A DNA stretch of 64,000 nucleotides, taken from NCBI GenBank assembly GCA_963678925.1, contig OY787533.1, positions 4,402,001 to 4,466,000 of the forward strand. Reading direction: 5' to 3'. The position numbers and the translations under genes were made by a program. This stretch comes from G963665925 sp963678925. Its GTDB lineage: Bacteria > Bacillota > Clostridia > Peptostreptococcales > Acidaminobacteraceae. Positions 1 to 8,370 of the stretch are shown in pieces. Below the pieces are notes generated by a model that was not told the DNA's origin, ran no database searches, and saw only the letters and a program-made list of their open reading frames with translations. Within the stretch, counting starts at the first letter, position 1; each line of letters opens with the position of its first letter.

Positions 1-121
1 TCTTTTCTTAAACCGTCTTTGATACCGTTTTCACAATTCGGGGTTTAAATCCACTTTCAGTATGTTAAACTGATATGTGTGAGTGAATGACGAAGCTTTT
101 AACCAGAAAGGACAATTTAAA

Positions 122-472
122 ATGAGAACTCCGATTAAACCCCTAATTGACTTTGCAGACCTGAGCAAGCTGGACGTCAGAGTTGGGACAATCAAAACCG
201 TTGAAAACATCAAATCATCTAACAAGCTTGTTAAGATGCAAGTGGATTTCGGCGATTTTGACCGTCAGATTCTAGTTGGTATGCAGGGGGAGAGGGAAGA
301 CACACAGGAAGTCGTTGGACAGCAGGCACTTTTCATTGTCAATATGACACCTAAGAAAATGGCAGGAGAACTGTCAGAGGGCATGCTGTTTGATATCGGT
401 TACGAAGATGGAATTGTTCCTGTACTTGCTACACCTGAAAAACCAGTACCAAATGGTACACGCGTTGGTTAA
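122..472 (+). CDS. tRNA-binding domain protein (CsaA / MetRS C-terminal type)
   Basis: This is a 116-residue single-domain protein of the EMAP-II/Trbp111 OB-fold family. The stretch FADLSKLDVRVGTI, followed by a beta-rich core and LFIVNMTPKKMAGELSEGM, is typical of free-standing tRNA-binding domains such as CsaA or the C-terminal domain of methionyl-tRNA synthetase. The family binds tRNA or, for CsaA, acts as an export chaperone; which applies here cannot be told. I chose ATG 122 because AGAAAGGA lies 8 nt upstream; an in-frame GTG at 83 has no ribosome site. The gene stands alone, followed by a strong terminator. Confidence 0.85.
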   Translation: MRTPIKPLIDFADLSKLDVRVGTIKTVENIKSSNKLVKMQVDFGDFDRQILVGMQGEREDTQEVVGQQALFIVNMTPKKMAGELSEGMLFDIGYEDGIVPVLATPEKPVPNGTRVG

Positions 473-533
473 GTGACGTGAGCCGTCAAAAAATCTGATT
501 ATCGTTTTTTCAGATTATCCGGCTAAACAAAAT

Positions 534-586
534 ACGGATTGTCAAAAATTCCTATATGGAATCTTTGACAATCCGTTATTTTTTTT
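534..586. terminator. bidirectional intrinsic terminator
   Basis: A 13-bp perfect stem (534-546 with 564-576) is followed by a T-rich run to 586. An A-rich 5' flank lets it also serve the leftward ATPase gene that ends at 591. It insulates the injection-system ATPase from the tRNA-binding protein gene. Confidence 0.85.
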
Positions 587-590
587 GCCT

Positions 591-2786
591 TTAAACATCA
601 AGCATATAGGCATACTCACCAAAATCCGACCTTAGAACAGCCTTTCCCGTCTTGCCCAGCTCGTGCTGGATGCTTTTCATTATGGTTCTCATACTGACCA
701 TTTCACCTTCTGCAGCGGCTTTGAAGGCTGAGGACAGGGCGATGTTCTTGATATGCCCGCCCGTCAGCTCAAAATGCTTGGCGAGAAAGTCAAAGTCTAT
801 CTGCTTTGAAATCGGTGTATGCTCCGGATAAATACGATTCCATATGCGAAGCCTGGAGTCTGCGTCCGGTATTGGATAGTGGACAACAAACCTGAAGCGT
901 CTTAGAAAAGCCGGGTCAATATTTTGCATGAAGTTTGTCGTCAGAATACTCATGCCCTCATAGGCTTCAATTTTCTGGAGCAGGAAGGCGGTCTCCACAT
1001 TGGCGTAGCGGTCATGGGAGTCCTTCATTTCCGTCCTCTTTCCAAAGAGTGCATCCCCCTCGTCAAAGAGCAGAATCGCACTGCTGCCAGCCGCCTCATC
1101 AAAGAGTGCGCTGATGTTCTTTTCTGTCTCACCGATATATTTGCTTATCATCTGTGACAAATCCACTTTATAGAGCTCAAGGTCAAGCTCGCGTGCTAAA
1201 ATCCGTGCACTGAAGGTCTTGCCCGTTCCGGGCGGTCCTGCAAAGAGTACTGCAAGGCCTGTCCCATAGGCCAGATGCTCTGAAAATCCCCATTCATCCA
1301 GCACCAGACTCTTATATTTAACGTGATCGCATATTTCATTAAGTACCTGTATGGAGCTTTCAGGCAGGACGAGTTGCTTCCATGACCCGCCGCCATCTAT
1401 ACGCTGGGCCCTTTTATTCAGGCTATGGTTTAGCTGATTTCTGCACGCATGATGAAAGGTATGCGAGTCAATCAGTTCCTTGCCCTCAATCCGAGAGAGC
1501 TCAATGGCGTCCTGAACCGCGTTCTCAATCTGATCCGGTGTAAACTGAAACTTTGACGAAATAGAGGTTAGGTCCGCACTGGACTGCTTCCTGCTTTTCA
1601 GCAAATGATGCTCAAACAGCGATTCACGTATCTTTCCACTTATGTCCTTCATCTCAATGCGCAGGACAGTGAGTGCATGGTCTGGTCGAGTCAGTGGCGG
1701 CAAAGCCTGATTTGAAAGAATAAAAACAACCTTTAGAAACGGGGCAAGGTCTATTAGAAAATCTTCGAAAAACTGCCGCAGCAGTTCATGATGTCTTTCA
1801 ACATGACAGTTGGTCAAAACGAGTACGGCCTGATGCATAAGCAGAATCTGCGAAAGCTGTTTTAAGGCCTCCATATAAGGCTGCTGTCCGCTTTTCAAAA
1901 TCTGCTGTAGCCGGTCCATGCTCAAAATGACCGCAGACTGACCATGACTATGACAATAGTGCTTGATTTGTGACAGCCTGCCAATACCATCATTGCCATG
2001 CAGGTTCATCACAATGCGGCGTTTTCTCCCTGCAGGCAAGGACTCAAGATACTGTGCAAGCTTCTTCTGAAGACTCTGATGGGCCATTAGGGGCAGGGGT
2101 GTTTCATCCGGCAGATAGAGCCTGATAAAGTCCGGAAGTACAATTGCCTCAAGCTCCGAATCCATTAAAAAGTTGACAATCGGTCCCTGGAGCTTGAGCT
2201 GCATGGAGGACCGGTTTGAATCCGCTTCAACAAAGAAGTACTTCATCAGCTTGCTGTCCCCATAAAACCTTGTGAGATTGCGCATATAGGCTTCTGGGGT
2301 CTGGTCATAAATTAGACAGGCTGTTTGAACCGTCGGGTACTTCCAGGACGTGTAATCATTAAAATAACCAAATATCTTTTCGTATTTCCTATCGAGTTCA
2401 ACAGCAAAACTCAGAAGAACGACAAATCTTTCAAACCGGCTGAGTTTAAACACGCTGTTCAGATACTCCATGGGAAGAAAAAGGCTTGATCCGTCGTAGG
2501 CCTCCTCCTCAAGTGTCATTTTTCGCCGCTTATCAATTGCTTCATATATGGATTCAACCGTGCTGGGCATGTCCTTTGACAGACTGCCTCCGCCTGCTGA
2601 TAGAACGGACTGCTGAAGCGCAAAAGAAACATCTGCCTCAGTAATCTTGGATTTTTTAATGTGCTCCTTTCCAGATGTATGCATCTTATCTGTAAAAACA
2701 TCCAAGTAGCTGCTCAAATAGCTGTCGATCCAGCGCAAATGATGCTGGTAGTATTCCGCAGCTGAGCGGTATGGCTGCACTCCCAT
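591..2786 (-). CDS. AAA+ ATPase of contractile injection system (Afp15/Pvc15-like)
   Basis: This 731-residue protein has an N-terminal helical region of about 450 residues, then one AAA+ module. The module has Walker A GPPGTGKT near residue 515, Walker B AILLFDEGDALF near 570, and an arginine-rich sensor region (FLRRFRFVVHY). A large AAA+ ATPase is a hallmark of extracellular contractile injection systems (Afp15/Pvc15) and is thought to act in particle assembly or sheath handling. The start ATG 2786 has AAGGAG 8 nt upstream. The gene is divergent from the structural operon, sharing the 185-bp region 2787-2971. In Afp and PVC the ATPase lies inside the operon, so the divergent arrangement may give separate expression control. 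Confidence 0.9.
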   Translation of the reverse strand: MGVQPYRSAAEYYQHHLRWIDSYLSSYLDVFTDKMHTSGKEHIKKSKITEADVSFALQQSVLSAGGGSLSKDMPSTVESIYEAIDKRRKMTLEEEAYDGSSLFLPMEYLNSVFKLSRFERFVVLLSFAVELDRKYEKIFGYFNDYTSWKYPTVQTACLIYDQTPEAYMRNLTRFYGDSKLMKYFFVEADSNRSSMQLKLQGPIVNFLMDSELEAIVLPDFIRLYLPDETPLPLMAHQSLQKKLAQYLESLPAGRKRRIVMNLHGNDGIGRLSQIKHYCHSHGQSAVILSMDRLQQILKSGQQPYMEALKQLSQILLMHQAVLVLTNCHVERHHELLRQFFEDFLIDLAPFLKVVFILSNQALPPLTRPDHALTVLRIEMKDISGKIRESLFEHHLLKSRKQSSADLTSISSKFQFTPDQIENAVQDAIELSRIEGKELIDSHTFHHACRNQLNHSLNKRAQRIDGGGSWKQLVLPESSIQVLNEICDHVKYKSLVLDEWGFSEHLAYGTGLAVLFAGPPGTGKTFSARILARELDLELYKVDLSQMISKYIGETEKNISALFDEAAGSSAILLFDEGDALFGKRTEMKDSHDRYANVETAFLLQKIEAYEGMSILTTNFMQNIDPAFLRRFRFVVHYPIPDADSRLRIWNRIYPEHTPISKQIDFDFLAKHFELTGGHIKNIALSSAFKAAAEGEMVSMRTIMKSIQHELGKTGKAVLRSDFGEYAYMLDV

Positions 2787-2971
2787 AGGGTTCTCCTTTC
2801 ATCTTTATAATCACTTATTAACATAGATACGCACTTTAGCCGCATTAAAACAGGACTACAGCCCAATTGTGACATTTCATATTTAGAAATCTTTATATAG
2901 TTTGTATGAGTCGATGAGTATAAGTAAAATGACGCAAACTGGATTTTTTATGTGTATTGGAGGCCGACTGC
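2787..2971. promoter_or_regulatory. divergent control region between ATPase and structural operon
   Basis: This 185-bp AT-rich gap must hold the promoter of the leftward ATPase and probably the main promoter of the roughly 22-kb rightward operon. I could not identify a convincing sigma-A -35/-10 pair on the + strand; the best candidate is a TATATAG stretch at about 2895-2903 with a poorly spaced -35. Use of an alternative sigma factor or an activator is possible but unproven. Confidence 0.45.
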
Positions 2972-3784
2972 ATGGATCGTTTTCATGAGAATCCCAAACC
3001 TTATTTAAAGCGGTCTCCAACAGTAAAGCCCGCCGCGGCAAACGATACATTTGCGCATTACAGAGCTAAAACAGGTCACGATGCCAGATTCGGAAAAGCC
3101 ATGCTGACAGCACGCATCCGCGATTTGAACACAGAAACGGAGTTGGGACAGACTGCCGATGAACAGCATCCCATTACCGTAATCAGTCCAAGAGCTGACA
3201 AGCGCGCCATGGCAGACACCCATGCCAACACCGTTGACATGAACAGGGCCTATAAAAGACGTTTTGGCGGCAAGTCCCATTATAACGATATCGACCGGGA
3301 GTCTGTATTGCCGGACATACCTAAAAATGAAAGCTCTTTCAAAATGAAACGTCATCTGAAGCGGGTCACTCAGGACAATTCCGGTAAAGCCGAAGATTTT
3401 GAAACGGCCATGCCCTTTATGAATGACAGTGCAGAAAAGGAGACCATTATGAACCTGAATGAAAGGCTCATGGAAAATAGAGCCGATGCCACAATGCATC
3501 GCGGACGCGATCCAACTGTGGACAGAGACTACAGCGCTACCATATCTGAGCTTGAAAACGAGCGCAGTGAACATCAGCAATTGGCTCACTTAAAATCTGA
3601 GAAGCAAAAAATGTACTTCAAACAAATGGAGCGGGTATGGGAGCAAATGCACCGAAAAGGAAAGAAAAAAGGTGCGCTCTTCCCAGAAGGTACAATGCTC
3701 GATGAAACAGCCCAACAACCCGAACCAAACGTTGAAGGAAAGGAAGGGGTGAAATCCGATGGGGTGGAACATATTCAAACGTAA
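2972..3784 (+). CDS. unrecognised hydrophilic protein at head of the injection-system operon
   Basis: The predicted protein has 270 residues and no domain I recognise. It is strongly charged, poor in hydrophobic runs and likely mostly disordered, with a basic helical patch near residues 200-225 (QLAHLKSEKQKMYFKQMERV). There is no signal peptide. ATG 2972 is preferred because GGAGGC sits 8 nt upstream; the longer frame from TTG 2957 would overlap that ribosome site. Its 3' end overlaps the next gene by 26 bp, which suggests translational coupling. As the first gene of the operon it could be an accessory, cargo or assembly factor; the sequence alone does not decide. Confidence 0.7.
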   Translation: MDRFHENPKPYLKRSPTVKPAAANDTFAHYRAKTGHDARFGKAMLTARIRDLNTETELGQTADEQHPITVISPRADKRAMADTHANTVDMNRAYKRRFGGKSHYNDIDRESVLPDIPKNESSFKMKRHLKRVTQDNSGKAEDFETAMPFMNDSAEKETIMNLNERLMENRADATMHRGRDPTVDRDYSATISELENERSEHQQLAHLKSEKQKMYFKQMERVWEQMHRKGKKKGALFPEGTMLDETAQQPEPNVEGKEGVKSDGVEHIQT

Positions 3785-5438
3785 GAAAAAAGAAGAAAGT
3801 CCTGTAACATCACCTTCAGCACCAGAGCAAGAACCTAATGCAGAAGCCCCCGAAGAAACACCAAACTCAGAAATGGAAGCTGAACCAGAAGCTGAACCAG
3901 AAACTGGGCCAGAACCAGAAACTGAAGAACCACAGAGCGATGAAAACGAATCGCTTCCAAATGCACCTGTTCCTGACCCGATTGTACAACAGGCCGAGTC
4001 AACGGCGGAAGCTGTTGAGGAGGATGTTGAGGAAGAGGCTAATCCACCTGAGCAGGAACAAGCAAATGCACCTGAACAGGAAGAGGCCAATCCGCCTGAG
4101 CAGGAACAAGCGAATCCACCTCAGCAGGAGGAAGCCAATCCACCTCAGCAGTCTGAAAGTCAAGAACGCGAGGAAGAGCAGCAGGAGGAAGCTCAAAACC
4201 CAAATGCTAAAAAGAAAAACATTTTTAAGAGAACATGGTCAAATCTCTTTCCGACTGAGGATGAGAAAAAGGCTAAAGAAATTGAAAACTTCTCGAAACT
4301 GAACGCCATGCGCCAAAACTACGCCAGTTTTGACAAGGACGAGGTCAAAGGTGGTTTTCCCGTTGAGGCATTTGGCAAGCTCGGTGAAACCTTTATTACA
4401 AACGAACTCAATGTGGGTGCCGAACTGGCCACCGGTGGTCTTGAGGCCATCATCAAGAGTGAACCGCTCTTGGGACTGATCGGCGATGTAATCAAAAGCT
4501 CTTATACGCTCCTCAAGCGTATTGTCCTCGGCATTAAGGACTACATCAAGGGCAGCGGTGAAAAGAACGAAGATGGCAGTAAGAAGGGTATGTGGCAGGC
4601 TTTTAAAGATGGCCTCAGCAATGCCAAGAATCAAATTCTCAGTCTGGGAGATGAAATCCTGGGTGCTGTACCTTTTGTACGTTCCATCTATTCCGCCATC
4701 AAGGCTGTTGCTGAAACCGTGAAATTCTTTGTAATCAACTCGACGCGTAAGCGCATGAATGATAATCGGAGAAAATTCAAGGAGAAATACCGCGATGAAA
4801 AGGATGGGGACGAGTCCCTTGTTCAAAAATCAACGGGTTTCATTTCACGGGCTAAACGCTTTTTCCGTATTAAGAAAACGGATGTCACCGTCAACAAGGA
4901 CCTGGTCAAGAAACGGTACCGCGGAGGCAGTGGCACGGGCGAAGCGCTCGATGCAGCTAAGAAAAAAGATTATCGCCAGTTCCTTATTGACGAGAGACTG
5001 AGGAAGATCAATAAAAGACGCCAAATTGCAAAAGCCAAGGACGTTGGGTCAAATGCTGTGGATCTCGTTTCAAATGTCCTGTCCGATGTTTCATTCGTTA
5101 TGACATTTACAGGACCAGGCGCAGTGAGCAAGGCCATCATCGACAGCGTCAACTTTGGCATAGGCATGACAAAAACCGTGCTGGATGCCACCATTGATTC
5201 TGCTGATGCAGCCATGATGCCTGAAAGAAAGGAAAAGGCCATCGAGTACACCGGTATTCTCCTAGAGCACATTGGTGAAATGTCACCGTTTGACCAAGAG
5301 AACGAAGATGTCATGGAAGAGTATGATCATGTTGAATCTGATTTGGATGCAACGGGTGTCGATACGAAGGATCTTTACAAGAAAAATGGCAAGAAGAAGG
5401 AACAGCAAGGATTGCTCATTGAAGCACTCACCGATTAA
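3759..5438 (+). CDS. candidate cargo/effector or tape-measure-like protein with Pro-Glu-Gln repeats
   Basis: This 559-residue protein has a basic start (MGWNIFKRKKK) and an acidic low-complexity region at about residues 13-150, including five 8-residue repeats of the ANPPEQEQ type. A second basic motif, KKKNIFKR, follows at about 152. The C-terminal 350 residues form an ordered part with two amphipathic or hydrophobic stretches, near 222-262 and 430-478, that could insert into membranes. No enzyme motif is visible. Position and layout fit either a loaded effector with an unstructured leader, with the small protein downstream as its chaperone, or a short tape measure, since no other tape-measure protein was recognised except possibly the 1680-residue protein. 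Function is not established. Confidence 0.7.
   Translation: MGWNIFKRKKKEESPVTSPSAPEQEPNAEAPEETPNSEMEAEPEAEPETGPEPETEEPQSDENESLPNAPVPDPIVQQAESTAEAVEEDVEEEANPPEQEQANAPEQEEANPPEQEQANPPQQEEANPPQQSESQEREEEQQEEAQNPNAKKKNIFKRTWSNLFPTEDEKKAKEIENFSKLNAMRQNYASFDKDEVKGGFPVEAFGKLGETFITNELNVGAELATGGLEAIIKSEPLLGLIGDVIKSSYTLLKRIVLGIKDYIKGSGEKNEDGSKKGMWQAFKDGLSNAKNQILSLGDEILGAVPFVRSIYSAIKAVAETVKFFVINSTRKRMNDNRRKFKEKYRDEKDGDESLVQKSTGFISRAKRFFRIKKTDVTVNKDLVKKRYRGGSGTGEALDAAKKKDYRQFLIDERLRKINKRRQIAKAKDVGSNAVDLVSNVLSDVSFVMTFTGPGAVSKAIIDSVNFGIGMTKTVLDATIDSADAAMMPERKEKAIEYTGILLEHIGEMSPFDQENEDVMEEYDHVESDLDATGVDTKDLYKKNGKKKEQQGLLIEALTD
4038..4151 (+). repeat. in-frame 24-bp tandem repeat, about 4.75 units
   Basis: Units begin at about 4038, 4062, 4086, 4110 and 4134 and encode variants of ANPPEQEQ or ANPPQQEE. 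The units differ mostly at third codon positions, so the protein repeat is maintained by selection or by old duplications rather than very recent slippage. Confidence 0.85.
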
Positions 5439-5449
5439 GGAGGAATTCC

Positions 5450-5965
5450 ATGATTGATACCTTTCAAACAGATGACCTCATCAAGCTGGAGTACCTGAGT
5501 CGAAAACTGTCGGAAATCGACATCGAGTCCCGTGTGCTTACCAAAACAGAAGAACTGGGACTGGGTACGATGATCATCGCTCTCGACAATGATTATAAGG
5601 ACCGTGAGCAGATGGTAAACTTAGCACTCCTGCCAAGGCCAGATGATGACATGGAACATATTAATCTGATGCAGTTCTATGTGGAGCTGCCTGAGCCGCT
5701 TGAGCTCACCGCAGACAATAAGGTGAAAGATCTCCTCACCGAGATCAACGCTCGAATGCCCATTGGACATTTCGGCATCAATGACGAACGCGTTTACTGC
5801 AGGTATGTCATGGTGCTTCCAAATGGAGATATTCTCAATGAAGCGGACATAATTGAAACTCTTTTCCTGTTTGCCGATATAATCGGAGTTTTTCAGGAGA
5901 TGATAGAAGACTTGGCATCTGACCGCAAATCGCTGGATGCCATCAAAGTTGAATTTGCATTTTAA
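5450..5965 (+). CDS. small acidic protein, possible YbjN/secretion-chaperone-like fold
   Basis: This 171-residue acidic protein starts 11 nt after the preceding stop, with AAGGAGG just upstream. The alternating pattern (helix, strand LGTMIIALDNDY, strand VNLALLPRPDD, strand LMQFYVELPEPL, later RYVMVLPNGDI, then a C-terminal helix with FLFADIIGVFQEMIEDLAS) resembles the alpha/beta fold of YbjN proteins and class I type III secretion chaperones. That is my reading of the pattern, not a database match. Being small, acidic and directly downstream of a candidate cargo gene, it is a reasonable cargo chaperone. A role as tail terminator or cap is an alternative, because no DUF4255-type cap protein was recognised in this locus. 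Confidence 0.6.
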   Translation: MIDTFQTDDLIKLEYLSRKLSEIDIESRVLTKTEELGLGTMIIALDNDYKDREQMVNLALLPRPDDDMEHINLMQFYVELPEPLELTADNKVKDLLTEINARMPIGHFGINDERVYCRYVMVLPNGDILNEADIIETLFLFADIIGVFQEMIEDLASDRKSLDAIKVEFAF

Positions 5966-5980
5966 TCAATAAACGATGAA

Positions 5981-6023
5981 GGGAGGGACTGATTTCAGAT
6001 CATTGATCTGAAGTTGGACACGT
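5981..6023 (+). promoter_or_regulatory. hairpin between ribosome site and start of sheath gene
   Basis: A strong Shine-Dalgarno (GGGAGGG, 5981-5987) lies far from the sheath ATG at 6024. Between them is a perfect dyad: TTCAGAT (5994-6000), 5-nt loop, ATCTGAA (6006-6012). Only weak TTGGA lies at normal distance from the ATG. Folding of the stem would shorten the effective spacing, so initiation may depend on this structure. Confidence 0.55.
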
Positions 6024-7745
6024 ATGGCAGAGTATTTATCACCCGGAGTATACGTTGAAGAATTTGAAATGGGGCCTCGGCCTATGGAAGGCGTTAGTAC
6101 CAGCACTTGTGGTTTTATCGGTCTAGCGCAGCGCGGTGCGGTTGTAGGTACGCCTGAACTCGTAACAAACATCGCCGATTTTAGGAGAAAGTTTGGCGGA
6201 TACCTGTCTGAAAACCAGTTTGGTGTTTACAGATTCCTGTCTTATGGTGTTGAGGCATTCTTCAACAATGGCGGATCAAGAGCGTATGTAATGCGCGTTG
6301 CGCCAGAAGATGCAAAGATTGCCGAGACAGAGGTAGCCGGAGACCTGACTCTTAAGGTCATGGCAAAGAATCCTGGTGCTTGGGGCAACGACGTCCGCGT
6401 CAAATTCTCGCCTGCAAGCAAGGCAAAAACACAAGTTCTTGAGCTTCAGGAAGATGGAGACAAAAAATCCTACAAAGTAAAATCAGCTGTAGGATTCAAT
6501 GTGGGAGACGTTGTCATGTTTACGGACGGCGAAGCAAGTGAATTTGCTAAAATTGCTTCAGCTGTCGAAAACGTTCTCGTATTCGAAGCGCCTTTTGGAG
6601 CAGATGTTGTCGATACAGACCTGCTTCCAAGCAAAACTATCCAAACATGTGAATTCAACATGGAGGTTGGTTATCAAGATCTTCTCGAATCTTACGAAAA
6701 TGTTTCACTGAACGTGGCTGCATCGAACTTCATTACAAAGCGTATTGCTAAATCTGACCTGATTGAAGCTCAGATGGAAGGCGATGTTGAAGATGCTAAA
6801 GCCCCTTATGAAGCTTTAACAGGCACAACAGAAGGTACATACATTTTTGGACTTGATGGCGGCTTTGACGGCACTGCAGACAATGTAACATCTGCAACCT
6901 TCATGGGTTCTGACGATGGACCTGGAAACCGTACAGGCATCCAATCATTCCTAGAGAACGAACAAGTAAGCGTCATGGCAATTCCTGGCGTTACTGATCC
7001 TAACGTTCAGCTTGCGCTGATTGCACACTGTGAAAACCAAAAGAGCCGTTTTGCAGTTCTTGACATGCCTGTGACTGAGAAAAAAGTCGGCGATGTCATG
7101 AATTTCAGAAACATGTTCGATTCGGACTATGCTGCAATGTACCACCCATGGCTGGAAATGTTCGATCCGCTTGATAAGCGCAATATTTACATGCCGCCAT
7201 CAGGAGCCATGGCTGGAATCTATGCACGTTCTGACAATGAGCGCGGTGTCTTTAAGGCACCTGCCAATGAAGTTGTTCGTGGAGCTGTGGGACTCAGTTC
7301 ACTTTACGGCAAAGGCGAGCAGGACATCCTGAATCCTAAGGGTGTCAATCTCATTAGAACATTTACAGGACAAGGCATCCGGGTTTGGGGCGCAAGAACA
7401 GTATCATCGAATTCACTTTGGAAGTATGTCAATGTCCGCAGACTTTTCATTTTCCTTGAAGAATCCATTAAGGCTAATACCAACTGGGTTGTTTTTGAGC
7501 CAAATGACGAGCAGCTTTGGACGAGAGTTAAGAGGACAATCGAAGTTTTCCTAACCGGTGTATGGAGAAGTGGCGCACTTGCAGGCAGCACTCAGGGTGA
7601 AGCATTCTTCGTTGACATTGGACGTACAACAATGTCTGAGGACGATATTCAAAATGGCAGACTGATTTGTGTTATTGGTGTAGCACCAGTCAAACCAGCT
7701 GAATTTGTCATCTTCAGAATTGCACAGAAAACCAGCGAACAATAA
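6024..7745 (+). CDS. contractile tail sheath protein
   Basis: This 573-residue phage-tail sheath family protein opens with the conserved MAEYLSPGVYVEEFEMGPRPM and GFIGLAQRG. It ends in the conserved C-terminal domain (IRVWGARTVS, YVNVRRLFIFLEESI, WVVFEPNDEQLW), which handles inter-subunit handshakes in sheaths. It forms the contracting outer tube. Length is normal for a single-type sheath. Afp and PVC encode three sheath paralogues; only one is present here, as in R-type pyocins. The inserted domain at about residues 90-230 is the variable outward-facing part. The next gene, for the tube, follows after 33 nt. Confidence 0.95.
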   Translation: MAEYLSPGVYVEEFEMGPRPMEGVSTSTCGFIGLAQRGAVVGTPELVTNIADFRRKFGGYLSENQFGVYRFLSYGVEAFFNNGGSRAYVMRVAPEDAKIAETEVAGDLTLKVMAKNPGAWGNDVRVKFSPASKAKTQVLELQEDGDKKSYKVKSAVGFNVGDVVMFTDGEASEFAKIASAVENVLVFEAPFGADVVDTDLLPSKTIQTCEFNMEVGYQDLLESYENVSLNVAASNFITKRIAKSDLIEAQMEGDVEDAKAPYEALTGTTEGTYIFGLDGGFDGTADNVTSATFMGSDDGPGNRTGIQSFLENEQVSVMAIPGVTDPNVQLALIAHCENQKSRFAVLDMPVTEKKVGDVMNFRNMFDSDYAAMYHPWLEMFDPLDKRNIYMPPSGAMAGIYARSDNERGVFKAPANEVVRGAVGLSSLYGKGEQDILNPKGVNLIRTFTGQGIRVWGARTVSSNSLWKYVNVRRLFIFLEESIKANTNWVVFEPNDEQLWTRVKRTIEVFLTGVWRSGALAGSTQGEAFFVDIGRTTMSEDDIQNGRLICVIGVAPVKPAEFVIFRIAQKTSEQ

Positions 7746-7778
7746 CAACAATAACTCTTAGAAGGAGCGTGAATATCT

Positions 7779-8213
7779 ATGGCTGATATGAAACACCCAT
7801 ATCGGAATTTTAGGTTCCGTCTTGAAATTGATGGTCTTGAAGCCGGCGGTTTTGCTGAAGTCTCTGGTTTTGACGCATCGGTAGACGTAATCGAGTACCG
7901 TGAAGGCGACGACGTGACTACGCCACGCAAGCTTCCAGGACTCACAAAATACGGCAACATCACTTTAAAATGGGGTACTTCAGACTCTATGGTGCTATAC
8001 GAATGGCTTCAGGGCTTTTCAGACGGCACTGGCATCGAGCGTAAGACTGTAACTATCACAGCGATTGACGAAGCTGGCGATGATGCAGCATCATGGCAAA
8101 TGATCAACGCTTGGCCAGTCAAGTATACGGCACCGGACTTTAATGCGACGGGTTCAGAGGTTGCAATGGAATCCATTGAAATCGCGCACGAGGGTCTGAC
8201 TAGGTCCGCTTAA
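7779..8213 (+). CDS. inner tube protein 1 (T4 gp19 / Afp1 family)
   Basis: This 144-residue protein has the full tail-tube signature: YRNFRFRLEIDGLEAGGFAEV at the start, then IEYREGDD, the LPGLTKYGNITLKWG loop, and a C-terminal NATGSEVAMESIEIAHEGL. It polymerises into hexameric rings that form the inner tube. AGAAGGAG lies ahead of the ATG. It is probably the main shaft subunit because it directly follows the sheath. A stem-loop just downstream may raise the yield of this end of the transcript. Confidence 0.95.
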   Translation: MADMKHPYRNFRFRLEIDGLEAGGFAEVSGFDASVDVIEYREGDDVTTPRKLPGLTKYGNITLKWGTSDSMVLYEWLQGFSDGTGIERKTVTITAIDEAGDDAASWQMINAWPVKYTAPDFNATGSEVAMESIEIAHEGLTRSA

Positions 8214-8224
8214 TAAAAATCTAT

Positions 8225-8257
8225 GGAAGCGGGAACTCGTAATGGGCTCCCGTTTCC
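8225..8257 (+). terminator. stem-loop after tube 1 gene (partial terminator or mRNA stabiliser)
   Basis: A 10-bp stem with one mismatch (8225-8234 with 8248-8257) follows the sheath and tube genes, but there is no U-run after it. It is more likely a 3' stability or attenuation element, separating the highly expressed sheath and tube genes from the rest of the operon, than a complete terminator. Confidence 0.5.
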
Positions 8258-8370
8258 GTAATATTGGTTATATTGCCTTGAATTTGGATAAATCTATAGA
8301 TAGAGCATCAACCCGTTAAGGACTTTCAACATACACATCTGTTAACCGCAATCACAAAGGGGGAAATCCA

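Noticed and set aside
3590..4090. Serine/glycine-rich antisense frame of 166 residues
   Set aside because: It is a shadow of the acidic low-complexity coding region on the plus strand.
3999..4196. Leucine/arginine-rich antisense frame opposite the ANPPEQEQ repeats
   Set aside because: Its composition is just the complement of the Pro/Glu/Gln repeat, and it has no ribosome site or start context.
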